Positions 10,901 to 22,789 of a DNA stretch of 64,000 bases are shown here, piece by piece. The DNA comes from Massospora cicadina (taxonomy: Eukaryota > Entomophthoromycota > Entomophthoromycetes > Entomophthorales > Entomophthoraceae). The stretch spans positions 124,001-188,000 of the forward strand of contig JAKSZP010005264.1 in assembly GCA_022478985.1 (NCBI GenBank), read 5' to 3'. Numbering within the stretch: the stretch's first letter is position 1; every line of letters begins with the position of its first letter. Position numbers and translations under genes: made by a program. The notes under the pieces are model-generated. The model saw only the letters and a program-made list of their open reading frames with translations, ran no database searches and was not told the DNA's origin.

Positions 10901-11715
10901 CTGCTGTGAAAGGGCAGGGGAGAATTTTTTTAAAAATATGATAGTGCCTAAGAAGCTCCGCAACTGCTTCTGGGTAGTGGGGTAGGCCATGCAAGGATAG
11001 CCTTGAGCTTACTGGGAAGAATTTTTATAGCCATCCTTCAGGACCAAATTATCGAGAAAGGTAATCTCATCCCCAAAAACTCACACCTAGAGGGTCCACA
11101 TAGAGGTTGGATTTGTGCAACTCCTCCAAAACCGCCTCCAGGTTCTTCTCATGCTTCTAAGGAGTATGGAAAGCATGAGAATATCATCAATACAAGCCAC
11201 TGCACTGGTGAACCAAAGATTACCAAGCACATCATCGATCATCTACTGGAATGTGGCTGGAGCGTTTTTCAAGCTAAATGGCATCGTGCGGAACTGTAAG
11301 ATCCCTCTCCATGTATGAACTGCCATAAGCCACTTCTGACTCTCTTCCACTTAGATCTGGGTTGAAAAAAATCATGAGATCATGCTCAAAAAATCTGAAA
11401 TTTCACTAACACTTGATCAATCATCTGCTCAAGGGAAAGAAGATAGGGATTGTGACCTGTAATGTTATTTAAATGCCATTATCCACGCAGGGCCACAAGG
11501 TGCCATAATTCTTCTAAGAAAACACTATAGGAGAGACAATTGGTGAGGAGTCCTTAAACACTAAGCCCTTCACGAGCATGTCATTCATTCACACCTCAAG
11601 GGCCTTGCCTTCCTTCTCTGTATAAGGGTACAGGGGGCAGTTGATGTTGATTAAATTTACTGTTAAGCGGAAGGCCAGATCATACTCATAGTGGGCGTGA
11701 AGACAGTTGACTTTT
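10900..11715 (-). pseudogene. Element J reverse transcriptase (antisense, broken)
   Basis: On the minus strand the order is: an N-terminal RT segment near 11640-11560 (EKEGKALEV..DMLVKGL), PYLLSLEQMID near 11440, then MPFSLKNAPATFQ at about 11282-11244 and CIDDILM at about 11200-11182. The catalytic box is therefore Cys-Ile-Asp-Asp, with both aspartates kept. KSNLYVDP and LGCEFL follow. The equivalent H motifs are MPFRLKNAPATFQ and YFNDILV. The chain is split by indels. Confidence 0.82.
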
Positions 11716-12192
11716 TCATGTTAAAATATCCTGGAACTGGGTCAAGCTAGGGGGAAAATTCGCCGGCAGTGCTGTGAGGGACAGAGTTGAAGCAATTGAC
11801 CGCACCACACCTGCAGGAGAAAAAGTGTTGATCAACATCATCACACCCCTCACGTGGGGATTCTCAAACAACAAAAGGTTGGACTCCAGGTCAATATGAA
11901 CTTGTTGCCACCGCCACCAACCAACCCCCAGGATTATGTGAAATAATGAGTCTGACAAAGCAGTGAACCGATCACAGAAGCCAAAACCATGTACTAAAAA
12001 TGGTACCAGGCACTGCACCGTGTAAAAAGTCATCAAAGCTGATGATGCACTTAAAACTGAGAACCCTACATCCAATTTGAGATCCAACCCCTGAGCAACC
12101 TGAAAACTCATAAAGTTCCCATTAGCCCCCATGTCCACAAGAGCCTCAACGGAGGCCACGTGAGAGCCCAACTGGATCTTGACCTGTAACAA
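11716..12192 (-). pseudogene. Element J aspartic protease (antisense, longest open piece)
   Basis: A 158-codon minus-strand frame without stops. Residues about 12-32 hold VEALVDMGANGNFMS, the chromovirus protease active site (canonically D(T/S)GA), followed by LDLKLDVGFSVLSASSAL. About 80 residues on, FHIILGVGWWRWQQVHIDLESN is the ILG(x)xWL-like second motif. Element H has VEALVDTGAAGNFMS and VILGVGWW in the same places. The catalytic Asp is kept but the following Thr is Met. It would release mature Gag and Pol products. Confidence 0.85.
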
Positions 12193-12218
12193 TAAGTAAG
12201 CCTGATCTTGTTTTTTAG

Positions 12219-12482
12219 TTAAGATGCGAGACCCATTTGGTAGGGAAGGGATTTCGCCAAACCATCCCCCAGTCCATCCTTGGGAGCAGAGGCCATGTTT
12301 GCCACCATACTAATAAACCCAAATTCCACACTTCCACCAGGGACAACTGGGGAACCAGCAGATTCATTTACACCTGCTGCCCAAAAAATGGCATCTTCAA
12401 CTGCAAGAATACAAGCATTGGAACCCCATATAGCAGGATGAGAGGGCATATCAGCAACCTCAGGAACAAACAGCATGCCCAT
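12219..12482 (-). pseudogene. gag: Element J Gag C-terminal fragment (antisense)
   Basis: An 87-codon minus-strand open frame immediately upstream of the protease. It is Ala/Pro/Gly-rich with no recognised motif. Its place between the presumed zinc-knuckle region and the protease matches the Gag-Pol linker of H (54854-55087), also Ser/Pro/Thr-rich. Identification is positional only. Confidence 0.45.
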
Positions 12483-13800
12483 TCTTGCAACCCATTCCTG
12501 CCTGCCTCCTCAAAGAAAAACAAACAAACCAGGTTCTACTCCACTCAACCCAGGGATAGGCCTTACTGATGTTTGGGACAAGTATTATGTTCAAACCCCA
12601 GCATAAAAGCTGCAATACGCTTAACAGGACAGCCTCTTGTATAAACCATCCTAGCTGACAGCTGAACCTTCTGTTTGTAAAACACACCAATTCAGCAACC
12701 CACTCATAGGGAAGGATGGAGAAAGACGAAGATCTAGGTCGCTCCATTATGTCATAAAGTGTGCTGATAATAATAAGAACAGCATGGAACTCCAGGTGAA
12801 TGAACACCCAGAACCCCGGCCATAATACCTTCAGTACAGCCATACATATTGATATATGAGATAAGATACAGGCAGTTGTGAGCACCAGTCAACAACCCCT
12901 AGAAATTGGAAAATGTAGTTGTGAGATGTCTGTTGGAATGCTAAAATTTACAGATAAAGTTTGTGACTTTTTGGGAACATTCTTTATTGGAATTTTAAAG
13001 GGGTAGAAAAAATGAAAAAATGGAGTGACGGCGTACTCTTGGTGGTCCACTGCATTATGATCTCATAAACAAATTAGGGACTAAATGATTAAACTCATCT
13101 TTGAGAATAATTTTGCACTTTTTTATTGCGCTGAATCAGCATCCAGAAATTCTATGACGCATGACCATTTAGCCTGGCAAGCTGATTCACGCATAAACTT
13201 CGCCACCAACTTTACCCTCCCAACACTATTTCTTAGTATATTGACGTCGCTTCATCTGCTGGGTGACTGGTTCGCCTATGGACAGGCCACATACAACTGT
13301 CCCACTGGGCTGAGAATGGGTTTGTTGCACCTGTACCTATCAGGGGTGGGCTTGAAGTATTTAATGACAAAAATCCACAATGGATGGAATTGCCTCGCCA
13401 GAAACTAATTTACCTTATTTAATTTCAGTGGATTCCAAATTAATTATATCAGTGGAGCTTATACTGCCAGAGACAACTTGCCAAGAGGAACAATCGCTAC
13501 CAACCCCTTGCTGGTGGAGACCTCTGGCTTCCGCCACTTTCCCCCACACACCCCAAATCATATGTAATAACTCATGAGTGGTTAACATAGGGAAAAACTA
13601 CGCAAAATTTAAGGGTTACACCATCACCCACCTCTCATATACCACATGGCTAAATCACCCAGGGTAATGAGGGGATGGCCGCCAGCCTCTTCCTCTTCTT
13701 GGTCCAAAATGGGAATATCTCCTAATTTAGCCGCAGGGGTTGGTCCTAGACGTAAAACTGTATCCCAAATCCCAGAGGCACAAATAAAGCACTAGAACAA
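12483..13800 (-). pseudogene. Probable upstream gag region of element J, heavily decayed
   Basis: Lies in the expected 5' (higher-coordinate) position for gag of antisense element J. The longest frames (minus 12885-12460; plus 13085-13408) show no domain I can identify, and the minus frame is rich in Leu/Trp/Cys like a random shadow frame. A Glu-rich patch is encoded on the minus strand near 13700. The region ends at 13800, where the LTR of element E begins. Treated as Gag remnant by position only. Confidence 0.35.
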
Positions 13801-14220
13801 TGAGAGCACAACAATCTATAAGTCTCCTAAGGAAGAAGGCTGCTGCTCATCCCTCATGATAGATGAGAAGCGGTAATCCTGATTGAGGAGGACCCAGATG
13901 ATCTCTACGCCATAAGGCTCCCAAATATCATATAATATTGAAAAATATTAAAACAAAAAAATTAATAATAAACTCTTTTCTATATTTTTTAAGCTTATCT
14001 TTGTGTTCTATGAATATTGATGACAATAGTGTTAGCAGTTATGAATTAGTTTAGTTGTTATAAGAATACTTTTCCATTGAAAGGGTACTTTGCCATCACC
14101 TTAAAGAAGCTTTTCCATAAATAAGAGACATCCTAAAATTAGTTGGAATCTTTCTGAACAGGACATCTCTAATCAACCAAAAATCAAATCTTTGGCCACA
14201 CTGTAATGGTGAAGCCAATA
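13801..14220 (+). repeat. 5' LTR of element E
   Basis: Runs from TGAGAGCACAACAAT to ...GAAGCCAATA, 420 bp, and aligns with 31242-31663 (422 bp; starts TGGGAGCACAACAAT). Shared blocks include 'gatgagaag', 'atcctgatt', 'aaggctcccaaa' and 'ctttgccactgtctta'-like text. It is followed by a primer site one base later. The flanking five bases do not form an obvious duplication with those after 31663. Confidence 0.75.
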
Positions 14221-14221
14221 T

Positions 14222-14239
14222 TGGTGCTCACTAAAGGAG
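14222..14239 (+). promoter_or_regulatory. Primer-binding site of element E
   Basis: TGGTGCTCACTAAAGGAG starts one base after the LTR and shares its first twelve bases with the element A site. Confidence 0.7.
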
Positions 14240-15000
14240 GTCACAAGTTGTTATCTGTAAAAACGTTGATCACAAATTGACATCTTGTAATTAATCTTCT
14301 CCATTTTCTTGGGCAGGAAGTATCACAAGATGAATTAATACATCCCAATATGAAACACCACTTTTACAACATGAGGTTTATGTTATGGGCCACCTTTGAG
14401 TTCAACTTACCCATTCAAAACTGTAATCAATATTAACTTCAGTCCAACAACATCAGCAGTACTATCCATCAGCTCTTAGATAGGACCTACTTGACTGAGG
14501 GCATTCCAGCTACTCCTGAATCATGGCAGTACCTTCCTATATGCAACGCCTTATAATTCAGCTACCTTAGCCACTGATGGATTAGCCAATGGGGTGGAAC
14601 CCCACCTTTGCCTTTTCATATATCACACTTTTCATCACCTCCTCCAGTTAGTATGACTGCATCATCAGGAGGTGCCATGACAGTTGGGATAAGTGCAGAT
14701 CTTAAACTCCAAACTTTATTGACTTTTATGAGGCTGCTTTTTCATTTGTCTAAACACCTGAGATAATCAAGGACAATTGATGTCTCATGAAGTATGAAAC
14801 TTAATTGCTTTATTGAAAACTATAATTGTGTCTACATACATAACTAATTTACCCACAATTACAAGTGATAGTAGTGAAATGAAATTAATATGCATAACAG
14901 ACCTCCTCCAAATCTTCTGGCCAAACATTAGACTTTTTAATTGACTTTGGTGAAACTCCTGATCCAGGTGGATGTGTTGATTGGAGCTGCAACGACTAGG
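14240..15000 (+). other. Element E untranslated leader, no gene seen
   Basis: About 760 bases between the primer site and the first recognisable Gag code. Frames are short and no motif was recognised. The equivalent leader in C is about 400 bases once its inserted retroposon is removed. Confidence 0.4.
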
Positions 15001-16320
15001 CTAAAAGCTCTCCATAGCCATAGGAATTCAAGGGCCTGGAGGGCCCCCAGGGGGCCACAAGTCCCATCAGAGCTGATGGTTCTTACAGGCCCCTCAGCCC
15101 AAAGGGCCTAGAGGGCCCCTTAGATCTGATGGAGTAGAAGGGCCACCTTGTCCTTTGGGTCTAATATCCCACACGCTGAGGTTTCTTATGATCCATGAAG
15201 AGTCAAAATATTAGAAAAGATTGAAGCTCTGAATAAGCAGATGGAGAAATTTCACCAATTATGCAGTGTCCACCCTGGTGCTCGACCAATAAGTATTAAC
15301 ATTATCTTGGAGGCATTAGATGAGGAAAATGTGCATATGTTCTCAAAGCACCAATAAATGTCTTAACTAGATAAAAACCGTGTACCAACCTTGGGAATCA
15401 AGTCAGAAATTGTGAAATTAAAGATTTCAGCTCTTAAAAGTTAATATGGAACAGAAGACTAGTACAGCCGCCCTTAATCAATGCTGGAATGAACTACAGG
15501 TGGCGTGGAGAAACTGACAAGAAAAATATTAAAGAGCCCACCATTTTTATGCGGAGACAGTGCTTTCTGAGATAATCTGTAGTGCCAAGCTAAGCATAAA
15601 CACCCTTTCTTCCCCTTCAGACCCAATCATTTATACCAGTTTGAAATAAAAGTTTACATCTGCTCATAAGAGTATTACATCATTACTGAGTGCTTATGAT
15701 TGCATGATAGAGGAGGCATTAACAGGCAGAATATGTGGAACATCATTTCTTACTTCTGTAGAGAAGCCAAAGAGAGTATGCACTATCAACTGCATGACTG
15801 TCAAACCTGAGTTCAAGTAAAGCCCTACTTAGTATAGGAATTTTGGAGTGATAAATCCCTTTATACCAGAAACGGGCCTCCATGATGATCTGCATCAACA
15901 AAGGGGAAGTCCCACAAATTCTCTAGATGATTCTACGCCATCACTCAGCCATTCATTACTACTAGCATATATTAAAAGACACCATTACTGCGGTCATCTA
16001 TTTCCTTGAGTCTTGGCCTGACATCCAACTTCTTATGATAGGACTAAACTAAAACTGTATGTGAATCCAATAGATCAAGGAGGCCAAAAATAAAATTTCT
16101 GCAGCTATTTTAAAAAATCTTAACTCGCAGAAGCCCTTAATAGACCTTATTACACTCCATCGAAGGAAAGGGCAAGAACATACCCATTTGCTTCTAAAGC
16201 TAAGGCCTTTATTACACTGTAGGTATATGATATAAGCGATGTGCAGAGGAGGCAGAACGCAAACTGTTGGCAAAAGGGAGGTCAGCATGAATATAGAGGC
16301 TCAATGTGTTAACAATTCTA
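15001..16320 (+). pseudogene. gag: Element E gag with decayed collagen-like tract
   Basis: From 15023 the sequence encodes interrupted Gly-X-Y triplets (GIQGPGGPPGG, then in a shifted frame KGPRGPL and GVEGPP) up to about 15165. A coiled-coil-like segment follows (KIEALNKQMEKFHQL, about 15210), matching the arrangement in elements B and C. Capsid homology near 15600-15760 is weak (SAHKSITSLLSAYDCMIEEAL at about 15655). Many stops. A zinc knuckle was not found. Assignment as Gag rests on position, the Gly-X-Y tract and similarity to C. Confidence 0.6.
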
Positions 16321-16439
16321 TTAACATGCCGCTAGATAAATATGTTTTCAATGAAATAATTTTTTCTGAAGATACCTGAGTGAACAAGTTATCTACCTCT
16401 GACGATAAACATATCAATACTGCTTATTACCCTTCAGAC

Positions 16440-16760
16440 GAGTCACCAAAGATTATCACTTTAATCCCCAGTTTGACAGCTTTATTACTTGGGTCTCCAT
16501 TAAAGTTCACAAGATCCCCATTCTTGCAGTCATCATTAGCGGATCTCTAGTGAACGTCATCTCATTAAAACGCATGAAAATTTATTACTCCTGACTCGCC
16601 ACACTACACTGGATTATGGAACTTCAGGCCCTCGATGTAAAAGATCTTTTGTGGGCTTATTCAGAACTCTCACTCTGGTTTGTAAATCATCCTTAGGCAC
16701 CTTAAAGTAGCCCTTGACAACACCAGTTACAAATTATTTTTTTACTCAATTTCTCCAGGG
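16440..16760 (+). pseudogene. Element E protease (broken)
   Basis: KVHKIPILAVIISGSLVNVISLKRMK (about 16502-16580) is the equivalent of LLAIIDMGSPINVISPQLMK in element C. The catalytic Asp-Thr/Met-Gly has become Ile-Ser-Gly here, so the active site is lost. Later fragments are unrecognisable. It sits between Gag and RT as expected. Confidence 0.6.
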
Positions 16761-17479
16761 ATCTACTGTTATCATTCATCACGCAAAAAGATTCTTGTCC
16801 TTTCTAGGGAAGCATATATTCCTATTTTTAACTAACAAGAATTGCAAGGAATGAGTAAGTACCGCACCTGCTTATTGGAGGCAGATGATAAGATCAAATG
16901 AATTGAATATTGTATCCATTGTTCCCATGTGCAACTTCCACACAATGTGGTTGATAGAAAAGATGCCCTTATACTCTCCAGAGCCAAAAATAATTCCTCA
17001 AAGTCTTAAATTATAATCAATACCAGGTTACAAGTGAACACCTTTGAAAGCATATTAAAGATATGAAGTGTTGATGCCCATTAGTGAAGGAGATCCCAAC
17101 TTGTCCAGGAGTTATTAATCCTTGTTAGCCGAGCTTGTCTATGTGCTATTGGCTAACTTGACAACTGAAACATGTATGGTGGAACCCAGCACCCAAATAT
17201 TATATGTACAGATAAATTCTGCCGCCAAGTCTGATAGTTTCTAAGGGCTTGGAAGTCTCCACAACTTCATATTAGAGGAACTTTCAATGGTGGAATTAGT
17301 CACGAATATTTTAAAGATACTTAACTTTAGAAAAAAAAGTATGAGTTACTGTAGGAATAAGCTAATTTGTTCTCCACCTCCAGTATGTATTTGATAATTT
17401 AAAAGGATTTTTATACAATTTAGAAATGGGGTATGCTCCCCATTGAACACGGTCATATTAAAAGAGTAAAAAAGAGGAA

Positions 17480-18200
17480 TCAAATGTTGCTATAGAACTC
17501 AAGGTGATACTAGAATCTGGACTGCTGATACCATCCAAAGCCCATAGACATCGCCCCTTCTACTTGTTTGCAAGAAATATGGAAGTTATCAAGCTGTCAT
17601 GGCTTACTGAAAGCTTAATTTGGGAACCAAGAAGTACAGTTATTCATTGCTTTAGATCGACGACTTACTACGCCTCCTAGCCAGAGCTCAGTATTTAAAA
17701 GCGATGTATCCTGCCAGCGGGTATTGACTGATTAAGCTACCCCTGAGGATTGGTACAAGTGCATGTCAATTCTAAAAAAGTACTATTTGAGCTGACCTGG
17801 ATGCGACAAGGGCTATGCAATGCCCTGACCACCTATTAATGAGGTATGGATGAACTGCTGTGTGACTTGAAAGTCCGTTCATATTAGTATACCTTGATGA
17901 CATCAAGTATTATCCAAAACTATCAATGGACATCTTGAGCATATTCATCAAGTTTTTAATTGGCTGACAGGCTTCTCTTTAGATTAAACCTTCCAATTTT
18001 CCTTTTTTCATACCAAGATGGAGTTCCTCAGATATTAAGTTACAAAGCATGGGATCCAACCTCTTTCAGATAAGGGTACCACAATCAAGAGAATGTCCTA
18101 TCTTGAAGCCTTAGAGACATATAAGTGTTACTTGGGTGGTAGGGTAATGGAGACAGTTCATCCCATGGTTAGCTGACCTTGCCAAACCTTGATCTACCTC
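17480..18200 (+). pseudogene. Element E reverse transcriptase (broken)
   Basis: Ordered fragments include an ESGLLIPSKAH-like start near 17515, KSYLFSL/RSTT-type text near 17640, WMRQGLCNALTTY near 17795 and the catalytic box LVYLDDIK with Tyr-Leu-Asp-Asp at 17890-17901, both aspartates kept. The thumb region (IKPSNFPFF) and GVTKHGIQPLSDKG-like text follow. Several stops and frameshifts. Confidence 0.75.
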
Positions 18201-18720
18201 TCCAAAAGAATGTTCCATTTTAGTGTTACTCTAATCAGGATTAGGCATTTAATCTTGGGACCGCCTAATTACCCAGCCTGTCAAAATACCCAAAGTTTTT
18301 ACCCTTATTGTTATTTATTATTACTAGAGATGTTGCTGTGGGGTCATTATGGATCAGTTAGATGATTTTCTAATAGAATATCAAGTGGCCCACTTCAGTA
18401 AAACCTTTTCTAAGGCTGAGTGGAACTATAGCGTTACTGAACAAAAATGTTTGGACGTTCTCCCCACAATTAGGTATTTTTGCCCTCATCTATATAGAAC
18501 TCAATTCAATATCATCACCAATCATACCTTAATCATATGGTTCCAGAAGATGAAGGATACTGATGAGAGGATGGATAGATAGGCGTTATGACTATAGAGC
18601 TATAATTTTACTATAATTTATTGTGATGGTACTACCCACCAGAATGAAGATGGTGTTGGGAAGAGATTGAGTTCAAGTCAGTTCAGACACAAATTGACCC
18701 TCTGACAGGAATGACAACAA
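18200..18720 (+). pseudogene. Element E RNase H (broken)
   Basis: The frame 18349-18582 reads MDQLDDFLIEYQVAHFSKTF then SKAEWNYSVTEQKCLDVLPTI, FCPHLYRTQFNIITNHTLIIW and KMKDTDERMDR. This is a clear Gypsy RNase H with the T(D/N)H(x)xLxW motif, where the catalytic Asp is Asn. The start of the domain (about 18290-18350, LLLFITRDVAVGSLW) has lost the FTDAS motif. Ends with Q(N)EDGV-type tail near 18650. Confidence 0.78.
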
Positions 18721-18759
18721 TCAACAGAACTACCGCCTGATTCCATCTTTCCTTCCACT

Positions 18760-19085
18760 GTCTCTAAAGATACAGAGGGTAATGAATTCAGAATTTACCT
18801 CAGCAAGTATAAGGGATTGTATCCAGTCACGCGTTATGCATATTTTTCCTTAAGGATGAATGAAGATCTTGCTAATCAGAATGATTGACAAACCTACCAT
18901 GAGCACGTCCCTTTAAAGAATATAAATCTAGATTGAATAAGTAAATAACGAACGTTTCATTCTATCTTTCCTGGTTCAAAGGATTACTTAAGTGCATTAT
19001 TCCTAGTGACAAGTCATTTCACTAAGAAGTCCGCTGACATTAATTTAAATATTAATCCATTTAAAGTAATCAAGGAGGGTCGACC
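18760..19085 (+). pseudogene. Element E integrase N-terminal part (truncated)
   Basis: Weak homology to the zinc domain is followed by FLVTSHFTKKSADINLNINP (about 19000), equivalent to DIILSIDHFTKGYEVVSVST in C, with the first catalytic Asp changed to Thr/Ser context. The match stops around 19085, where LTR-like sequence of element B begins. The second and third catalytic residues and the C-terminal module of E are not found downstream of the nest. Confidence 0.55.
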
Positions 19086-19089
19086 TTAG

Positions 19090-19257
19090 GACAAATTTAC
19101 CACACCGTAATTTTTGTAGCCAGTACAGGTTTCAAAAATGTTGAACAAAACCTGCACTAGAATGGAAGCAGGAATTACCCTGCCAAGATAATCACCCTTA
19201 ATTATTAATCCATTTAGCCTTTGAAGGAGCTGTCCAATAAATTCCAAAAATTAAAAC
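19090..19257 (+). repeat. 5' LTR fragment of element B
   Basis: The segment ending 'attccaaaaattaaaac' before the primer site matches the last part of the element C LTR (gtagcctttgtagcgcctg / ttagcctttgaaggagctg). Only about 170 bp or less of LTR can be recognised, against 559-587 bp in C, so the 5' part is truncated or too diverged. Confidence 0.5.
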
Positions 19258-19275
19258 TAGTGCTCTCTACCAGGT
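19258..19275 (+). promoter_or_regulatory. Primer-binding site of element B
   Basis: TAGTGCTCTCTACCAGGT corresponds to TGGTGCTCCCTGCCAGGT of element C with three mismatches. The following 'gaggttaccgggtgatgatg' also parallels C ('taagctacctgatgaaaac'). Confidence 0.65.
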
Positions 19276-19589
19276 GTCCTTTTGAGGTTACCGGGTGATG
19301 ATGTGACTTCCCAAAAGATAAATGCTTCCAGTTGAGACAATAACTCCAAATGGAGAAAAACAGGAGTGTGAAAAGATGGAACCACTACAACCAGCAGAAA
19401 ATTCATAAATAACACTTGAGAAATTACAATTTAAAGCTACAATAACCTTTAGCCTTTTGGTCCCTGATGATACATCTATCAGATCCAGACAGACAAAGTA
19501 GATAAACCATGGAGGCTTTACGTTACAGAACACTGAATCCTGAATGATGAACTAACTGGGAGCGTTCTAATCAGGTTTTTAAAATAATG

Positions 19590-21000
19590 CACTTGTACAC
19601 CATGGCTGCCCTCCTGAGCACTGAAGCGAAAGTTGAAACTGAGTCATATCTCCGCCTATTTTTATCCTTCTCTCCACCACCAGCTGCATCTCTTAGGGTT
19701 TCACCAATTGAAAATTCTATGACAATCTAGCCTAGAGTCAGCATCTTCATTCCTGACTCCTTGACCTGTATGAGACTACATCCAACTTTGTTTAAGAAAA
19801 TTGTGAGGCAATTATGGACAAATAGAAGAGAAATTAGTGAGCTACAAAAGACAACTCGTCTGTATTAACAAAGGTGTTATGTTCTTATGCAACAAAAAGT
19901 GCCCAAAACCTTACTGATGCTTTGGTAACTCTAAAAAAGAGATTGGTGTGAGCTATGGATGACTTAGTAGCTCAGGTAACAAATCAACAACAATTCTATG
20001 AAAATAAAATTGATGATTTGATGATTGGGTTCATCAGCTCAACAATAAGGCCAATGCCCAGTCTGCATCTGAACCTGTCAATTGAGAAGGACCCCAAGAT
20101 CCTGAGGGCCCCAGAGGCCCAGAGGGCCCTCAAGGTTCAGAAGGCCCTACAGGACCCTCTGGAGACTTTCAAGTATTGTGCCAATCTAAGATGAAGACCA
20201 TAAAACCAGTATCTTGAACCAGGAATATTATTTGAGGGGGTGGTTGGTTTAGCTGGATAAATGTTAAAAGAAAGTATCTTGACGCCAGTCTAAGTTTGGC
20301 TGAACCTCTCTGATAAAGTTTCTGCTATACAAAGAGCATGTTCAGATTTGGCGTCACAACAATAAGCCCACCAAGCTACTTTTAACGCCAAGATTAATCA
20401 ACTTACCTCTCAACTTCAGAGATTGAAAGCTCAGCAACAGATGTTATTACAGAAACTCACCAACCAGACTGTCTAAAATTAAAAAATATACCAAGCTCTC
20501 AGCTTTAAAGCTACCACTTCTCTTGTGGACAATTGGGTCATAGTTTTAAAGATGTTCTTAATCTCCTCTGACAGCAAATTTATAGACTCGTGTGACTGAT
20601 CCTTTTGAGACAGAGTCTTTGTATTGGGAGAACTTCTACGCTTGTCATACATGTTCTATCTAAACTAGTCAATCTCTTTAAGCCAACCTCTAAAGAGAAA
20701 TATGTAATCGGAATTAAGAGTATTCAAAAACTTCCTTTTTTTATACAAAAACATTATGGAGTTAGCTTTGGATAGGAAGAAAGTTTAACACATACAGTTC
20801 TATCTCAACTATAATTCCTGAGAGATAATAATGTTCTATCTCAAAAAATGCACCTCTTTGGATCAAGTAAAGGTGGCCTTCATTATAGAATTCGTCAGTG
20901 ACTTGACTCTGTCTGGTTGGAAGCAAGTCTTTATGCGCCTCCACCATAAGAAAGGAGAATCTTATATTGGCTTTTCTTAACTACTCTTATAATGGGGCTC
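19590..21000 (+). pseudogene. gag: Element B gag with collagen-like tract (broken)
   Basis: Order seen: NRREISELQKTTR at about 19830 (NRREINELHNQLV in C); a Gln-rich helical segment (19955 frame, VTNQQQFYENKIDDL); nine Gly-X-Y triplets at 20089-20169 in a shifted frame (GPQ DPE GPR GPE GPQ GSE GPT GPS GDF); a coiled-coil-like stretch INQLTSQLQRLKAQQQML near 20395-20450; and the capsid match VAFIIEFVSDLTLSGWKQVFM near 20878, equivalent to TAFIKEFGSDQILSNQKQAFM in C. Frames change several times. Confidence 0.7.
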
Positions 21001-21569
21001 AGACCTAATCCTCTTGCGACTGGGTTACCCTGGACGATATGATTGCTGCTGTGGTATCTACTTTTACCTCCAACTATACCCTTGTGCTTCACCTCCAAGG
21101 TATTAAAAACGCTTCAAATCGATCCTTAGATTATGGAAGCTATTATGAAACTGCCCAACCTGAAACATATCACACCTCACCCTAAAAAGGGTCATGGCCC
21201 TATACTTACGCCATAAAAAATCCAGCTCTTACTCAAACTTGATCCCAGTCCCCTAGCATGGATTTTACAGTTATCAGAAAAGTTAAATCTGGAAGAAAAA
21301 GTTAGATAAGGTATGAAGTTTTTCGTCCTAAAATGTAAGGCTCACTTCACTAAAATATTTACACCACAAAAACTTTTTCTATAATATTCACCTTCTAAAC
21401 GTTTCTTTGCATCTGCTTCGTGTGGGTTGAAATCCCTAATAATTTTGTTGGAAATAGAGTATTACATTTGTCTTATTCTGCCTTAGTAAACCCAATTATT
21501 CCCTTGATAAGTTTATAATGTCCAATTCTACTTATTCAATCCCTCACTTTGGCTCTAATGTTACTAGGG

Positions 21570-21800
21570 TAGAAGTAGTGGTACATAAGACAATTTCTGG
21601 CTATCGTTTACACAGGTTCTCCCATTAATTTTATTTTATCTTGAATGATAAAGCGCATTAGGGTTGTTCCTGACTATAATCATACTTTAGAATATGAAAA
21701 GCGGGACCTTCATGCACCAGATCACTTGGCGCAAACTCACATTACCAATTTGATTTGGGTCTTTAGTGGTGTCAGACCCAGCTTTTGTCGTAAATAATGA
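21570..21800 (+). pseudogene. Element B protease (broken)
   Basis: YTGSPINFILS near 21608 keeps the GSPIN core of the lineage protease but the catalytic Asp is replaced by Tyr/His context. It is followed by MIKRIRVVPDYNHTLEYEK, matching MKKLNL...YSQDYGTA of C and the D copy (DIDHRKEYRT). Stops interrupt it. Confidence 0.65.
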
Positions 21801-22399
21801 TAGCTATGATTTATTCATCTTCACTCAATTCCTAATCTATTTTGTGCACTAATATTAGCCACAAAGACCTATATTTTCTCATACTGTGGTATCACGTTCC
21901 GCTTATCAATATAACCTGCCTAAGAAAAAGGGGAGGAGAAACCCCTGGAGTTGCCTGTTAGAACAACCCATTTATATTGAGCAACTGGAATAACAAGTAA
22001 TGGAATAAATTTTAAGCTACCTCCTTCTACCGTTTATGCTCTTGAGGGAATGCCCATTTTTCCTATAACAAGGCTTTCATTACCCCTAAGTCCCAATTAT
22101 TGGTGGAAATGGGGACCAAGTTACTATACCATTAGCTCAATTTTTGTAGGTTTATGGAGAACCCAATCCATCAATATGTGAACTCCTATCTTGCCTGAGT
22201 ATACTTGACCCTGTGTATTTGGATCCTACTACTGTATTGGTTGCCAAATTAACTGATCAGCACATGACTATGACTTGTAATCAACTAGATAGCCTATGTC
22301 TGCACCTTGCTTATCGATCAAGTTTGTTTCATCTCTGGCTGTGGATCTCTGAATGCTCTTAAGACTTAATGATCCCCCTACTATAGTCCAAGTGAAGGT

Positions 22400-22789
22400 A
22401 ACTATTAGTGATTCACTAACTAGAGAATAACACCAATTGGCAGAGTCCTTGATTGAGGAATACTCTGATATTTTTTCTAACGGCCCTGATGACGCTAGGG
22501 TGATGAAAGGGGTTTAGTACAAGGTACAAACTGGTGATTCTCAGGCCATCTGAGCCAGGTTCTATCAGAAGTCCAAGGTCAAGGAGGCACAGGTGGCCAA
22601 GGAGTTAAAACACTTATTAGAGGATGGTCTTCTGAAACCTTCCCAGATCCCATGGGTTTCTCCTCTTTTTCTGGTCCATATAAAAGATGGAGGCCATTGT
22701 GTCGTGATGGATTATAATCACCTGAATACAATTACCTGGGAAGATAGCTACCCTCTGCGCTGTATTGATGGATCTCTCCAGCTACTAGC
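22400..22789 (+). pseudogene. Element B reverse transcriptase, 5' part
   Basis: Fragments before the palm (LAESLIEEYSDIFSNGPDDARVM, about 22438) lead into the frame 22593-22789: LLEDGLLKPSQIPWVSPLFL, HCVVMDYNHLNTIT and EDSYPLRCIDGSLQLLA. These are RT fingers motifs with the conserved (R)xVVDYRxLN segment. The code is cut at 22789 by a solo LTR and resumes at 23690 with SQFFAID. Confidence 0.85.

Noticed and set aside
12460..12885. 141-codon minus-strand ORF as a membrane protein gene
   Set aside because: Hydrophobic composition is what AT-rich shadow frames give; it overlaps the decayed J gag region and has no motif.
20762..20947. Antisense ORF in element B
   Set aside because: It is the complement of the capsid segment that matches element C on the plus strand.
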